DNA of 64,000 bases from assembly GCA_019192455.1 (NCBI GenBank), contig JAHCML010000003.1, positions 995,731 through 1,059,730 of the forward strand. Reading direction: 5' to 3'. The position numbers and the translations under genes are program-made. The notes under the pieces are model-generated. The model saw only the letters and a list, made by a program, of their open reading frames with translations, was not told the origin of the DNA and did no database searches. This DNA comes from Alphaproteobacteria bacterium SS10 (GTDB lineage Bacteria; Pseudomonadota; Alphaproteobacteria; TMED2). Shown here piece by piece: positions 16,778 through 26,395 of the stretch. Numbering within the stretch: position 1 is the stretch's first letter; each line of letters opens with the position of its first letter.

Positions 16778-18001
16778 ATGCGCCTTTCGCACCTGCTTGC
16801 GGCACTCCCGCTGTTCTTTGTTACGTCGTTTTCTGCTCCAGCCCTGGCTGATGAACCCCAGCCCAGTGACTGGCCAGCTGTAGAGGCGGCTGCGGAAGGT
16901 CAGACGGTTTACTGGAATGCATGGGGCGGTGAGGGGCGCATCAATGACTACATCGCCTGGGTTGGTGAGCAGGTTAAGGCGCGTTATGGCGTCACCCTTG
17001 AGCATGTGAAGCTGTCTGACACCGCAGAGGCGGTAAGCCGTGTCCTGGCAGAGAAGCAGGCCGGTCGCGATACCGGCGGTGCCGTCGACCTTATCTGGAT
17101 CAATGGCGAGAACTTTGCTGCGATGAAGCGCCAGGATCTGCTGTTCGGCCCATGGTCGGAAGAGATGCCAAACTACACCCTGGTTGATACCGAGGGGAAA
17201 CCAACAACCCGCACCGATTTCACCGTGCCGGTTGATGGGTTGGAGGCGCCCTGGGGTATGGCCCAGATCGTCTTCTACTACGATACCGAGCGCCTGCCAG
17301 AGCCGCCAACCACGGTTGATGCGCTGCTCACATTTGCAGCTCAGAATCCCGGTCGCTTCACCTATCCACAGCCACCGGATTTCCTGGGCTCAACCTTCTT
17401 GAAGCAAGTGCTCTACGCCACCATTGATGACACGGATCGGTTGCTTCAACCGGTGGATGAGGCACGCCTCGACGCTGATCTTGAGGGTATGTGGCAATAC
17501 CTGAACAAGCTGCACCCGGTGATGTGGCGTGAGGGTAAGGTCTTCCCACAGGGTGGCCCGGCGCAACGCCAGCTTATGGCCGATGGGGAGATTGATGTGG
17601 CGGTGTCCTTCAGCCCCTCTGAAGCCAGCACGGCCATCGCCAATTTCGAACTGCCCGACACGGTGCGGACTTTCGTTTTTGACCGGGGCACGATTGGTAA
17701 CACCCACTTTGTTGCGATTCCATACAACGCTGCCCATAAGGCCGGCGCCATGGTTGTTGCCAACTTCCTGATGTCGCCAGAGGCCCAACTGCGTAAGCAG
17801 GACCCGGAGGTTTGGGGCGATGGCACGGTCCTGAACATGGACGCAATCAGCGTTGAGCAACGCGCCGGTTTCGATGCGCTTGAGCTTGGCATTGCGACCC
17901 TTGGCCCAGCCGAGCTCGGCACCCCATTACTTGAGCCACATCCAAGCTGGATGGAGCGGATTGAGGATGAATGGGTCCGCCGCTATGGAACTGGCCAGTA
18001 G
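16778..18001 (+). CDS. ynjB: ABC transporter substrate-binding protein, YnjB type
   Basis: Periplasmic solute-binding protein of the YnjB family, 407 residues. The signal peptide is MRLSHLLAALPLFFVTSFSA to about residue 24 (ALADEP). The mature part shows the YnjB pattern: VYWNAWGGEGRINDYI near 45-60, DLIWINGENF near 107-116 and PWGMAQIVFYYD near 158-170. The substrate of YnjBCD is not established even in E. coli; iron- or thiamine-importer-like folds are related. The permease gene follows after 13 bases and the ATPase after that, making a complete importer. A terminator upstream and a structured leader suggest dedicated regulation. Confidence 0.88.
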   Translation: MRLSHLLAALPLFFVTSFSAPALADEPQPSDWPAVEAAAEGQTVYWNAWGGEGRINDYIAWVGEQVKARYGVTLEHVKLSDTAEAVSRVLAEKQAGRDTGGAVDLIWINGENFAAMKRQDLLFGPWSEEMPNYTLVDTEGKPTTRTDFTVPVDGLEAPWGMAQIVFYYDTERLPEPPTTVDALLTFAAQNPGRFTYPQPPDFLGSTFLKQVLYATIDDTDRLLQPVDEARLDADLEGMWQYLNKLHPVMWREGKVFPQGGPAQRQLMADGEIDVAVSFSPSEASTAIANFELPDTVRTFVFDRGTIGNTHFVAIPYNAAHKAGAMVVANFLMSPEAQLRKQDPEVWGDGTVLNMDAISVEQRAGFDALELGIATLGPAELGTPLLEPHPSWMERIEDEWVRRYGTGQ

Positions 18002-18014
18002 GCGGTAACGCCCC

Positions 18015-19757
18015 GTGCCCACAATCACCGCCAGCGCTTCTAGGCAGTGTCTAAGACTGTTTCCCGTACTGACCCTGATCCTGATGATCGGGCCGCTGGT
18101 GGCCGGTCTAATTGGTACCGTTTTGCCAGCCTTTGGCTATCTCCCGGCCTTGGGTGGTGACAGTGTCTCTCTGGCGCCCTGGCGGGAGTTGTTGGGCAGC
18201 CCTGGTATCGGTCGATCGGTCTGGTTATCGGTCAGCACCGGGTTCGGCGCGACTGTTATCTCGCTGACCATCGTCACATTGTTCTGTGCCGCCTGGCACG
18301 GCACGCATTGGTTCAGCCGCATGCAGCGGCTGCTGTCACCGTTACTATCGGTGCCACATGTTTCTGTCGCCTTTGGTATTGCGTTTCTGATCGCACCCAG
18401 CGGTTGGTTGATGCGGGCCATCTCGCCAGAACTGACGGGCCTAACCAGGCCACCGGATATCACCATCATCAATGACCCCTATGGCCTATCCTTGATGCTG
18501 GGCCTGGTGGTGAAGGAGGTGCCGTTTCTCCTGCTGATGACCATTGCTGCCTTAGGCCAGGTGCAGGCCGATCAAACCAGACTAGTAACCGCCACCTTCG
18601 GCTATGGCCGAATGACCGGTTGGCTAAAGGGAACCTTCCCGCGCATCTATGCCCAGATAAGGCTGCCGGTGCTGGCGGTTCTGGCCTTTTCAATGTCCGT
18701 GGTTGATGTCGCCTTGGTTCTGGGACCAACAACGCCGCCGACACTGTCGGTCCAGTTGCTGCGCTGGATGAATGATGCCGATTTAGAGATGCGGTTCCTG
18801 GCCTCGGCGGGCGCCATTTTACAGCTAGCATTGGTAGCGGCTGGGCTTGCCCTTTGGGTGTTGGGTGAGCGTCTGGTCGCTTGGCTTGGTCAGTATTGGC
18901 TTAGCTGTGGCGCCAGGGGGCTTGGTGATATGCCTATGCGCCTGTTCATTGGTGGCACCATGGTTGTTGTCTCGGGGGCCGTGATCTTTGGCTTGGTTGG
19001 CATGGCCGTTTGGTCCTTTGCTGGGCTCTGGCGTTTTCCCGATTTTCTGCCCGATAGCTGGAGCCTTCGAATTTGGATGCGGCAGAGCGACGGCCTGTTT
19101 GAACTCACCCTCGACACGGCAATCCTGGCCATCGCGGCAACGCTAATTGCGGTGGTTATGGTGATGGGTTGCTTGGAGCGGGAAGGGGCAGGCAAGGGAC
19201 AGCAGCCACGGGGTACAGATGCAAGAGCCCAGGCTAAGGTGATGTGGTTGATCTATCTGCCGCTTCTCGTGCCACAGATTGCATTTCTGTTCGGGCTACA
19301 GGTACTGCTGATTTCCATTGGGCTGGATCAGTTATGGATCGCCCTGGTTTGGGCCCATCTGGTGTTTGTCTTGCCCTATCTGTTTCTCTCGCTTGGCGAT
19401 GCCTACCGCAGCTGGGACGAACGCTATGCGCGTACCGGCCTGTGCCTGGGCAAATCCGCCTTTGCAATCTGGCTGCGGGTAAAGGTGCCGATGTTGCTGC
19501 CACCCATCCTGATCGCGATGGCGGTTGGCTTCGCTGTCAGTATCGGTCAGTACCTGCCGACATTTCTGGTTGGTGGTGGGCGCTTCGCAACCCTTACGAC
19601 AGAGGCCGTGACGCTGGCCGCTGGTGGTGATCGGCGCGTCATTGGTGCCGTCACATTGTTGCAGATGATCTTGCCCACGATTGGCTTCATCCTGGCCATG
19701 TTGATCCCGGCTGTATTGTTCCGCCGTCGCCTCGGCATGACGGTCAATCGGATCTAG
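18015..19757 (+). CDS. ynjC: ABC transporter permease, YnjC type (two fused domains)
   Basis: Inner-membrane permease, 580 residues, about twelve membrane helices, formed of two fused BPD-type halves (about 1-290 and 320-575) as in YnjC, ThiP and FbpB. The EAA-like cytoplasmic loops, which contact the ATPase, can be seen near residues 195-210 (ATFGYGRMTGWLKGTFP) and 475-490 (CLGKSAFAIWLRVKVP). The start is a GTG 13 bases after the ynjB-like stop. It is one unit with the genes either side. Confidence 0.87.
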   Translation: MPTITASASRQCLRLFPVLTLILMIGPLVAGLIGTVLPAFGYLPALGGDSVSLAPWRELLGSPGIGRSVWLSVSTGFGATVISLTIVTLFCAAWHGTHWFSRMQRLLSPLLSVPHVSVAFGIAFLIAPSGWLMRAISPELTGLTRPPDITIINDPYGLSLMLGLVVKEVPFLLLMTIAALGQVQADQTRLVTATFGYGRMTGWLKGTFPRIYAQIRLPVLAVLAFSMSVVDVALVLGPTTPPTLSVQLLRWMNDADLEMRFLASAGAILQLALVAAGLALWVLGERLVAWLGQYWLSCGARGLGDMPMRLFIGGTMVVVSGAVIFGLVGMAVWSFAGLWRFPDFLPDSWSLRIWMRQSDGLFELTLDTAILAIAATLIAVVMVMGCLEREGAGKGQQPRGTDARAQAKVMWLIYLPLLVPQIAFLFGLQVLLISIGLDQLWIALVWAHLVFVLPYLFLSLGDAYRSWDERYARTGLCLGKSAFAIWLRVKVPMLLPPILIAMAVGFAVSIGQYLPTFLVGGGRFATLTTEAVTLAAGGDRRVIGAVTLLQMILPTIGFILAMLIPAVLFRRRLGMTVNRI

Positions 19758-19769
19758 GTGGGGCAGTCG

Positions 19770-20417
19770 ATGGTTAAGGTAACAACAGAAGACGGGCTGG
19801 TATTGGATGCGGTTAAAATCTGGCTGCAGGACAAGGCAATCGTCGACTTATCCCTGACCGTACCGGCGGGGGAGGTAACCACGGTGATGGGGCCGAGTGG
19901 GGCGGGTAAATCCACCTTGCTGCATCTAATTTGCGGCACGCTGGGGGCGCCATTCCGGTTTGATGGTCGGGTCTATCTGAACGGTCGCCATCTGTGCCCA
20001 TTGCCACCGCAGCGCCGGCAGGTTGGCATCCTGTTTCAGGATGATTTGCTGTTCCCGCATATGTCCGTTGGCGGCAATCTGGCCTTTGCTTTACCCACTG
20101 GGGTCCGGGGGCGGCAGGCCCGTCGGCAACGTATTGAGGATGCTTTGGAAGCGGCTGGCCTTGCCGGTATGGCAAACCGTGACCCGGCGACCCTGTCCGG
20201 TGGTCAGCGGGCGCGGGTGGCCGTGATGCGCGTGCTGCTCTCGGCGCCTCAAATTCTGCTGCTTGATGAGCCTTTCTCTAAGCTGGACAGCGAAACCCGA
20301 GGCCTGTTCCGTGACTTTGTCTTCACCCAAGCGAGAGAGCAGGGGCTGCCGACCCTTATGGTCACCCATGATCGCACTGATGCCGATGCGGCCGGTGGCC
20401 CGGTGGTTGAGATTTAG
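19770..20417 (+). CDS. ynjD: ABC transporter ATP-binding protein, YnjD type
   Basis: Nucleotide-binding subunit of the YnjBCD-type importer, 215 residues. Walker A is GPSGAGKST (about 40-48), the Q-loop lies in FQDDLLFPHM, the signature is LSGGQRARVAVMR (about 139-151), Walker B with the catalytic Glu is ILLLDEP, and the H-loop is in MVTHDRTDAD. ATG 19770 has GGTGGGG six bases upstream and is preferred over the GTG at 19758, which abuts the permease stop. The reading frame ends 16 bases from the convergent phytochrome gene. Confidence 0.88.
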   Translation: MVKVTTEDGLVLDAVKIWLQDKAIVDLSLTVPAGEVTTVMGPSGAGKSTLLHLICGTLGAPFRFDGRVYLNGRHLCPLPPQRRQVGILFQDDLLFPHMSVGGNLAFALPTGVRGRQARRQRIEDALEAAGLAGMANRDPATLSGGQRARVAVMRVLLSAPQILLLDEPFSKLDSETRGLFRDFVFTQAREQGLPTLMVTHDRTDADAAGGPVVEI

Positions 20418-20433
20418 GCGCTTAACCGCGCCG

Positions 20434-23091
20434 CTATTGTGCGGCCAGGTTCTTTGACCGAAAGTCGAGTATCAACTCATTAATCCCATCCACCAGCTCC
20501 TCCATGCCGTAGGGCTTGGTGATGACCGGTACGTCTGGAAACTCGTCATTAAACGCATCGGCGGAACCATATCCGGTTGCGAGAACGAAGGGGATATCCG
20601 CCGCTATCAACGCATCGGAAATCGGGGTGCTGATCTCGCCATCCAGGTTGATATCCAGGATGCATAGGGTGGGCGCCTCCTTCTCCACGAGGCGAATGGC
20701 ATCCTTACAATTCGCGGCCAAGAAGACTTGTTGAGCGCCCAGCTTTTGGAGGTGCTTCTCCGTTCCCATCGCGATCAACATCGTGTCTTCGACCAGTAGA
20801 ACACGCTCAAACAGCTTCTGGCGTTCCTGTTTGATGTCCGTGCTTTTGCTTTGTGATGTCTTAGCTTCTGCCTTGCCTGTCTGCTCGCTGCCGCCGTTAA
20901 CCTCGATATAGTCGGCGGGGATAAGGAACCTGGCTCTAACGCCGGATGGCGGGAACTGAATCTCAGCCTCACCTTTTAATTCAAAGGGGATCGAGCGTTC
21001 GATGATGGTGGTTCCAAAGCTTAGCAGCTCAGGCGCCTTGACCTTTGGTCCGCCGCTTTCCCGCCAATTCAGGCGCAGGGCGCCATTGGGCTCAACCTCG
21101 CTTCTGATTAGGACATGCCCACGCTTGTCACAGAGCGCGCCATACTTACTGGCATTGGTGATTAGCTCATGCAGAACCAGGGCGATGGTGGTGAAGGCCT
21201 TAGGGCTGATCATCACATCAACGCCCTCGATGCTTACCCGGTCGGCTTTGGTGCCGAGATAGGCACGGGTTTCAACCTGTATCAGCTCCTGTAGGCTTGC
21301 CGCATTCCAGTTCCGCTTGGTGATCAAGTCATGGGCATGGGCCAGCGCATGGATCCGGCCGCCGACAATCTCGGTGAAGTCATGGATGCTGTCTGCCCCG
21401 GTTTGGCTTTGTGAGATCAGATTGCGGATCAAGTTTAGGATGTTGCGAACCCGGTGGTTAAGTTCGGCGATTAATACCTCTTGCTGCGCCTGTGCCTTCT
21501 GCCGCTCGGCCAGGTTTACATCCGACATGCGCAAGACGATCTCTATCCACGTGGCCCTAAGGCCCGCAGCCAAGCCTTCCTCCGCCCGTGACCAAGGTTT
21601 GGAATACAGGCGTCTGGTCTCCTGCCAGGCGGCAAAACTTGCGCGGGGTGTTAAGGCAGAGGTACCGGGATTTGATTGAACTGGCTTCGATGGATTGCCG
21701 CCCCAGTAGAGGTCTGTAACTTCTTCCCGCCGGCAGAACACCAGATAGTCGCGTGGCTGCCTTGAGACCGGGATGGCGACAATCCCTGCAACTCTATCGG
21801 CATAGGCAGCCGCACTGGCGTGAAGGCCGGATAGGTTATTGGTGACAAAGTGCCGTCCGTTGGCTGCTTGGTTGAGGAGTGGTAGAAGATCATCGAACTC
21901 TGCCTCCGTAAGCACTGAGCCTGTGGCTTTGAACTTGCCATTGGCCCACATCATGGCCCCATCAAACTCGATAGCATCCTGGCTGGCTGAGACTAGCGTT
22001 TCAAAGTGATCGGCGATATCTGAGTCTTGGCTGAACTGGATGGCGACACTGTCATGCACCAGTTTGGCTTTGTCTCGCGCCTCTTGATCTTCCTTGGTCT
22101 CCAGCTCATCGATGGCAAGGGCGAAGAAATGGCCTACCACCTCAGCCGCGGCGCGCAGTTTGGGGTGGGGTAGGTGCGGTGAGTTGTGGTGACAGGCGAT
22201 TAGACCCCATAGGCGTCCCTGGACGATGATTGAAATCGACATCGAGGCGGCGACGCCCATGTTCTGCAGATAGATTAGGTGAATTGGGGAGACTGATCGA
22301 ACACTGGATAGACTTAAGTCGAGTATCGATCCCTCTACGCTTCTCTGCGGCACAATTGGATGCCCAGCGTCATGGACATCTGCAATGACCCGAATAAGGC
22401 TGCGCTTATAGAGTTCTCGCGCCTGCTTTGGGATATCAGAGGCCGGGTAGCGCAGACCCAGATATGGCTCCATATCCGGTTGCTTAACCTCGGCAATTAC
22501 TTGCCCATCATCACCCTCTACGAACTTATAGATCATCACCCGATCAAAGCTGGTCAGCCTCTGAACCAGGTTTGCTGTGTTGTTGGCTCTCTGCACCAAA
22601 TCTGGCTCACGGCGAAGGTCGTCCAAACTGGTTTGAAGCATCAGTAGAGAGTCGAACGCCTCTGCGTCCGGGGATGGATCGGGCTCAATATCGATTAAGA
22701 TATGCTCGCCGCTGCGATGCAGGCTTAAGGCGAATGGATAGGGGGCGGTTTGGGCCAGCTTGATGCCAAACAGACGCTCAATTTGATCTGGCTCCGTTAG
22801 GCGGCTGGCAGCGGATTTTAGCTGGGCCATAACCTCTGCTGAAAACAGCTCCTGAAGCGGTGAGCCGAGCTTGGGGTGGTCCTCTAAGTCAATGATATCA
22901 AGAAGATTTTCTGAGTGGTGGGTAATGCGCCAATCTATTGAGGCGGCGATAACTGCGCCGAAGCTTTGCGCCAAACCCAGCTTGTGTATCGGCTCCCGGT
23001 CGCAGGTGGTTAAAGCCTCATTCAGGCCAGCAGCGCTAGGATCGAATAGTTGTGTCACGCAGCAACACTCCCCGGATAAACGGTCGGACAC
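20434..23091 (-). CDS. Bacteriophytochrome, HWE histidine kinase with C-terminal receiver
   Basis: Red/far-red light sensor, 885 residues. The order is PAS (about 25-120), GAF (about 135-315), PHY (about 325-515), HWE-type kinase (about 530-710), a Ser/Lys/Gln linker, then a receiver (about 755-880). The biliverdin-attaching cysteine is present in the N-terminal extension (C30 in TTCDREPIH). The GAF motif PASDIP and the PHY tongue motif PRASF followed by WQE are intact, so a functional chromophore pocket is likely. The kinase has the HRVRN H-box near 540 and the HELITNASKYGAL N-box. The receiver keeps the acidic pair VEDT, the phospho-Asp (CILDINLDG), Thr (ATGYG) and Lys (TKPYG). No heme oxygenase or partner regulator lies nearby, so the phosphorelay output is unknown. 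Confidence 0.95.
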   Translation of the reverse strand: MSDRLSGECCCVTQLFDPSAAGLNEALTTCDREPIHKLGLAQSFGAVIAASIDWRITHHSENLLDIIDLEDHPKLGSPLQELFSAEVMAQLKSAASRLTEPDQIERLFGIKLAQTAPYPFALSLHRSGEHILIDIEPDPSPDAEAFDSLLMLQTSLDDLRREPDLVQRANNTANLVQRLTSFDRVMIYKFVEGDDGQVIAEVKQPDMEPYLGLRYPASDIPKQARELYKRSLIRVIADVHDAGHPIVPQRSVEGSILDLSLSSVRSVSPIHLIYLQNMGVAASMSISIIVQGRLWGLIACHHNSPHLPHPKLRAAAEVVGHFFALAIDELETKEDQEARDKAKLVHDSVAIQFSQDSDIADHFETLVSASQDAIEFDGAMMWANGKFKATGSVLTEAEFDDLLPLLNQAANGRHFVTNNLSGLHASAAAYADRVAGIVAIPVSRQPRDYLVFCRREEVTDLYWGGNPSKPVQSNPGTSALTPRASFAAWQETRRLYSKPWSRAEEGLAAGLRATWIEIVLRMSDVNLAERQKAQAQQEVLIAELNHRVRNILNLIRNLISQSQTGADSIHDFTEIVGGRIHALAHAHDLITKRNWNAASLQELIQVETRAYLGTKADRVSIEGVDVMISPKAFTTIALVLHELITNASKYGALCDKRGHVLIRSEVEPNGALRLNWRESGGPKVKAPELLSFGTTIIERSIPFELKGEAEIQFPPSGVRARFLIPADYIEVNGGSEQTGKAEAKTSQSKSTDIKQERQKLFERVLLVEDTMLIAMGTEKHLQKLGAQQVFLAANCKDAIRLVEKEAPTLCILDINLDGEISTPISDALIAADIPFVLATGYGSADAFNDEFPDVPVITKPYGMEELVDGINELILDFRSKNLAAQ

Positions 23092-23554
23092 CAGCGGGCA
23101 TTCTGCTGGTGGTCATGCTGTCGGGGGGAGAGTTTGCCGACACTGAATTGTTATCGAGCACCAGGATCTGGTGATGGTATTTTTAGGTGTTTGGCAGTAC
23201 CCCCGAAGACTTGGAAGCTTTGCATAGTTATCCCAAATTGCAGCATGCAAATTGCGATGTTTTTCATCCTTGCGGGGTGTTTTTATTTGCCTCTATGTGT
23301 CCTGCTAAGAGCATACATATTTGTTCAGAGTAAAGTGCTAATGATTTTCTTGATCTTGCTGGCTTTTATTTCTTTTTGCGGCATCAAAATTCATTGTTAT
23401 GGGCTCGACTTAACCGGGTAACGGTTTTGGCGGTGAGGACGTTGCTGGCACGCACAAGGCTTGCAATCACCTGTCTCTAGATGGCAGGTGACCATTAACT
23501 TGTTTCCAGGCCTCTCTTGCAGGCCGGTAATCCTGTCAGTCTTTTGTCCTTACA
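23092..23554. other. AT-rich intergenic region between phytochrome and glycosyltransferase genes
   Basis: 463 bases with visibly lower GC than the flanks, especially 23220-23420. A frame at 23134-23421 would encode 95 residues with a hydrophobic stretch but has no ribosome site and no family I recognise, so I do not call it a gene. A 7-bp inverted repeat (TCACCTG at about 23467-23473, CAGGTGA at about 23485-23491) lies near the 3' end. Both divergent promoters must be here. Confidence 0.5.
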
Positions 23555-24634
23555 ATGCCCGCCACCCCCAAAATCGATGTCTGCATTCCGATGTGGAATG
23601 AGGAGAAGCGGATCGGCCGTGTGCTTGACGGTTTGGTGGCGCAAAGTTTTCAGGACTTCACCGTCTCAATCTACGATAACGCCTCAACTGATGGCTCAAT
23701 GGCTATCTGTGATGGCTATCGCGACCGGCTCGATATCACCGTTCATCAGAAGGCGCTGAATATTGGCCAGAACGCCAATATCAACCGCAGCTTCCTGAAC
23801 GCGCGCGGCGACTATGTTGCGATCTGTAGCGCCAATGACGTGCTGGCGCCTGATTATCTTGAGAAGCTGGCGCATGCCCTTGATGGCGACCCGGATGCGT
23901 CCATGGCTTACGCCAAGGCCTTGCGGGTTGATCAGGACTACCAACCAATCGCCGACCAGCCGGTTAAATGGACGTTCTACTCAGCGGATCATGATGACCC
24001 AGTTGAGCGTGCCTGTGCTGTCATTGCCGAGTATCGCCAACCCTCAAATTTCTTTGCCCTTTACCGGCGCAGCATTCTCGATCAGATGATGCCGCAGCCA
24101 TTTCGGTTTGGCGGCGATAACGTCTTCGTTTGTGAGGCGGCAACCTATGGCAAGATTCACTGTGTTCAAGATGCGCTGGTGTACCAGAGCGTGTCGCCGG
24201 GTCTGACGACCATGAACGAACGCATGCAGCACTTAATGCGTATGTTCTCCATGGATCATGAGCGCGGGCTTGACGTGCATTCATCCCTGGCGGCGTTAGA
24301 GCAGCTGTGCCCAATCGTCGATATGTACCATGCCCATATCAACATGTTCCGCCTGGCCAAGGTACCGGCCAAGCTACGCATGGATTTGATTGAACGTGGT
24401 AGTGCCGCCTTCATGAAACGGCGCGGCGAAGACGTTTCTAAGAATGTGCAGCGGGTGATTAATGTGGCCGGTGAGAACCTGCCAAAGCTATCGGGGGAGA
24501 GCTTCTTCCATCGCCTATTCATAGGACAGACGCTGCGCAAGATTGATGAGTGCCTACTGCTAGAACAGCCAGAGGCGCTGATGGAACTGCGCTCGGCCTA
24601 TGCTGATCTATACGCGAAGCGGCCGGATCAATGA
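23555..24634 (+). CDS. Family 2 glycosyltransferase
   Basis: GT-A fold glycosyltransferase, 359 residues. The N-terminal IDVCIPMWNEEKRIG, then YDNASTDGS (nucleotide-sugar binding Asp) and GDYVAICSANDVLAPDY (metal site, DXD-like as N-D) are the family 2 pattern; no membrane segments. The sugar and acceptor are unknown. Its TGA overlaps the ATG of the cytidylyltransferase-like gene (ATGA), so it leads a coupled four-gene unit that makes and transfers a modified sugar, probably for a surface glycan. Confidence 0.88.
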   Translation: MPATPKIDVCIPMWNEEKRIGRVLDGLVAQSFQDFTVSIYDNASTDGSMAICDGYRDRLDITVHQKALNIGQNANINRSFLNARGDYVAICSANDVLAPDYLEKLAHALDGDPDASMAYAKALRVDQDYQPIADQPVKWTFYSADHDDPVERACAVIAEYRQPSNFFALYRRSILDQMMPQPFRFGGDNVFVCEAATYGKIHCVQDALVYQSVSPGLTTMNERMQHLMRMFSMDHERGLDVHSSLAALEQLCPIVDMYHAHINMFRLAKVPAKLRMDLIERGSAAFMKRRGEDVSKNVQRVINVAGENLPKLSGESFFHRLFIGQTLRKIDECLLLEQPEALMELRSAYADLYAKRPDQ

Positions 24635-25362
24635 TTGAGCAGGTGAAGGCCGTCATTCTCGCCGGTGGTAAGGGCGCACGACTTGGTAATGCCCCGGTGC
24701 CAAAGCCACTGACCCCTATCGATGGGCGACCGATCATTGAGCACGTCATGGCAATCTTTGGGCGTCAGGGCGTGACCGACTTCACCATCGCCACGGGGCA
24801 CAATGCGGCGGCCATTGATGAGTATCTTGCCGACGGGGCAGTTGAGCGCAGCCTGCGCCAAGATGATTGGCGGGTGAGGGGTGTTGATACCGGGGCAGAG
24901 ACGGCGACCGGTGGCCGGCTCCTGCGGTTGCGCGATCAGCTCGGCTCCACGCCATTTTTCCTGACCTGGACCGATGGGTTGGCCGATATTGACTTGAGGG
25001 CGCTGTATCAGTTTCACCAGGATCATGGGAAGCTTGTTACCGTGACTGCCGTTTATCCGCCGCCACGCTTTGGCCATTTGTCACTCGATGGCGACCGGGT
25101 TACCAGCTTTGCCGAGAAACCCACCAAATCTGAGGGGCGGATCAATGGCGCCTTCTTTGTTATGGATCCGAAAGCTCTCGATTACATCGCCGATGATCAG
25201 ACCATGCTTGAAGATGCGCCAATGCAGGCCTTGATCGCCGATGATCAGTTGCGGGCCTATCGCCATAATAGCTTCTGGCAGTGCATGGATACACCGGCGG
25301 AGGCTGAGCGGTTAGATCAGCTGGCCAGGTCAGGCGCCGCGCCTTGGTTGGTGATACCGTGA
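24631..25362 (+). CDS. Sugar-1-phosphate nucleotidyltransferase (RfbF-like, probably CTP)
   Basis: Activates a sugar-1-phosphate to a nucleotide-sugar, 243 residues. It shows [13 protein letters not shown] (nucleotide binding), [35 protein letters not shown] (metal Asp), [21 protein letters not shown] and FWQCMDT. This series follows glucose-1-phosphate cytidylyltransferase (RfbF) closely, so CDP-sugar is the best guess. It is slightly shorter than RfbF and lacks an adjacent CDP-glucose 4,6-dehydratase, so the product may differ. Overlaps both neighbours by a few bases. Confidence 0.85.
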   Translation: MIEQVKAVILAGGKGARLGNAPVPKPLTPIDGRPIIEHVMAIFGRQGVTDFTIATGHNAAAIDEYLADGAVERSLRQDDWRVRGVDTGAETATGGRLLRLRDQLGSTPFFLTWTDGLADIDLRALYQFHQDHGKLVTVTAVYPPPRFGHLSLDGDRVTSFAEKPTKSEGRINGAFFVMDPKALDYIADDQTMLEDAPMQALIADDQLRAYRHNSFWQCMDTPAEAERLDQLARSGAAPWLVIP

Positions 25363-26390
25363 AGCGCGTTCTTGTTACCGGTGAGAAGGGCTATATCGGC
25401 CAGGTTCTGCTACCCATGCTGCGCAGCAACGGGTGCAGCATTGTTGGCCTGGATCAGGGCTACTACCAAGATTGTAGCTTTGGTGATCCACTATCGGCAG
25501 ACATCAGCCTTGCGAAAGATATCCGAACCGTTGAGGCCGGCGATCTGGAGGGCATAGATACTGTCATTCATCTGGCTGGCCTATCCAATGATCCATTAGG
25601 CGACCTCGATGCCCACACCACGCTGGACATCAATCACAAAGCCAGTGTTCGCCTAGCTGAACTGGCCAAGACGGCTGGTGTTTCACGGTTCGTCTTCGCC
25701 TCGAGCTGCAGCGTCTATGGTGCCGCTGGTGAGGAATGGATTGATGAGGGGAGCGCACTTAACCCGGTCACCCCCTATGGCCAGTCCAAGATACTCTCAG
25801 AGCGAGATATTGCCCCGCTGGCCGATGATGATTTCTGCCCTGTGTTTTTGAGGTTCGCCACCGTCTACGGCGCATCACCAATGCTGCGCTTTGATTTAGT
25901 GGTGAACAATCTGATGGCCTACACCGTGGCCAATAAGCAGGTGTTCCTGAAAAGCGATGGGCAGTCCTGGCGGCCATTGGTTCATGTGGCGGATGTTGCA
26001 CAGAGCATTATTGCCGCCGCTGCCGCACCTGCCATGGATGTGACCGGACAGGTGTTCAACATCGGCCGAACGGACCAGAATTTCCGTGTGGTTGAGATTG
26101 CGGAACGCATTGCGGCGGCCGTGCCCGGTGCGAATGTGGTGTTCTCAGATCGTGCGAGTGCCGATCGACGATCCTACCGCGTCACCTTTGATAAGGCAGC
26201 GAGTGGCCTTCCCGGGTTCGAACCCGAATGGACTGTTGAGCGGGGTATTGGCGATTTGTTTGATCGTCTGTCCAACCATGCGGCCTCCGTTGATGAGTTT
26301 GAGGGACCACGCTATAGCCGAGTGGCTAAAATTCGCGCCCTGATCGCCGCTGGCGAGCTCGACGCCGCTTTGAATTGGACAAGCACCTGA
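25359..26390 (+). CDS. NAD-dependent epimerase/dehydratase
   Basis: Extended short-chain dehydrogenase acting on a nucleotide-sugar, about 343 residues. The Rossmann motif is TGEKGYIG (residues about 7-14; a variant of TGxxGxxG). The catalytic serine run is ASSCSVYG and the YxxxK is YGQSK. The C-terminal half binds the sugar. The GTG at 25359 overlaps the preceding TGA (GTGA) and gives the expected MKRVLVTG start; a TTG at 25344 is less likely. The exact reaction (epimerase, dehydratase or reductase) cannot be told from sequence alone. Third gene of the sugar unit. Confidence 0.87.
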   Translation: MKRVLVTGEKGYIGQVLLPMLRSNGCSIVGLDQGYYQDCSFGDPLSADISLAKDIRTVEAGDLEGIDTVIHLAGLSNDPLGDLDAHTTLDINHKASVRLAELAKTAGVSRFVFASSCSVYGAAGEEWIDEGSALNPVTPYGQSKILSERDIAPLADDDFCPVFLRFATVYGASPMLRFDLVVNNLMAYTVANKQVFLKSDGQSWRPLVHVADVAQSIIAAAAAPAMDVTGQVFNIGRTDQNFRVVEIAERIAAAVPGANVVFSDRASADRRSYRVTFDKAASGLPGFEPEWTVERGIGDLFDRLSNHAASVDEFEGPRYSRVAKIRALIAAGELDAALNWTST

Positions 26391-26395
26391 CGCGC

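Noticed and set aside
23134-23421. 95-residue hydrophobic frame in the AT-rich gap
   Set aside because: No ribosome site, no recognisable family and typical chance frame in AT-rich DNA; listed only within the intergenic region.
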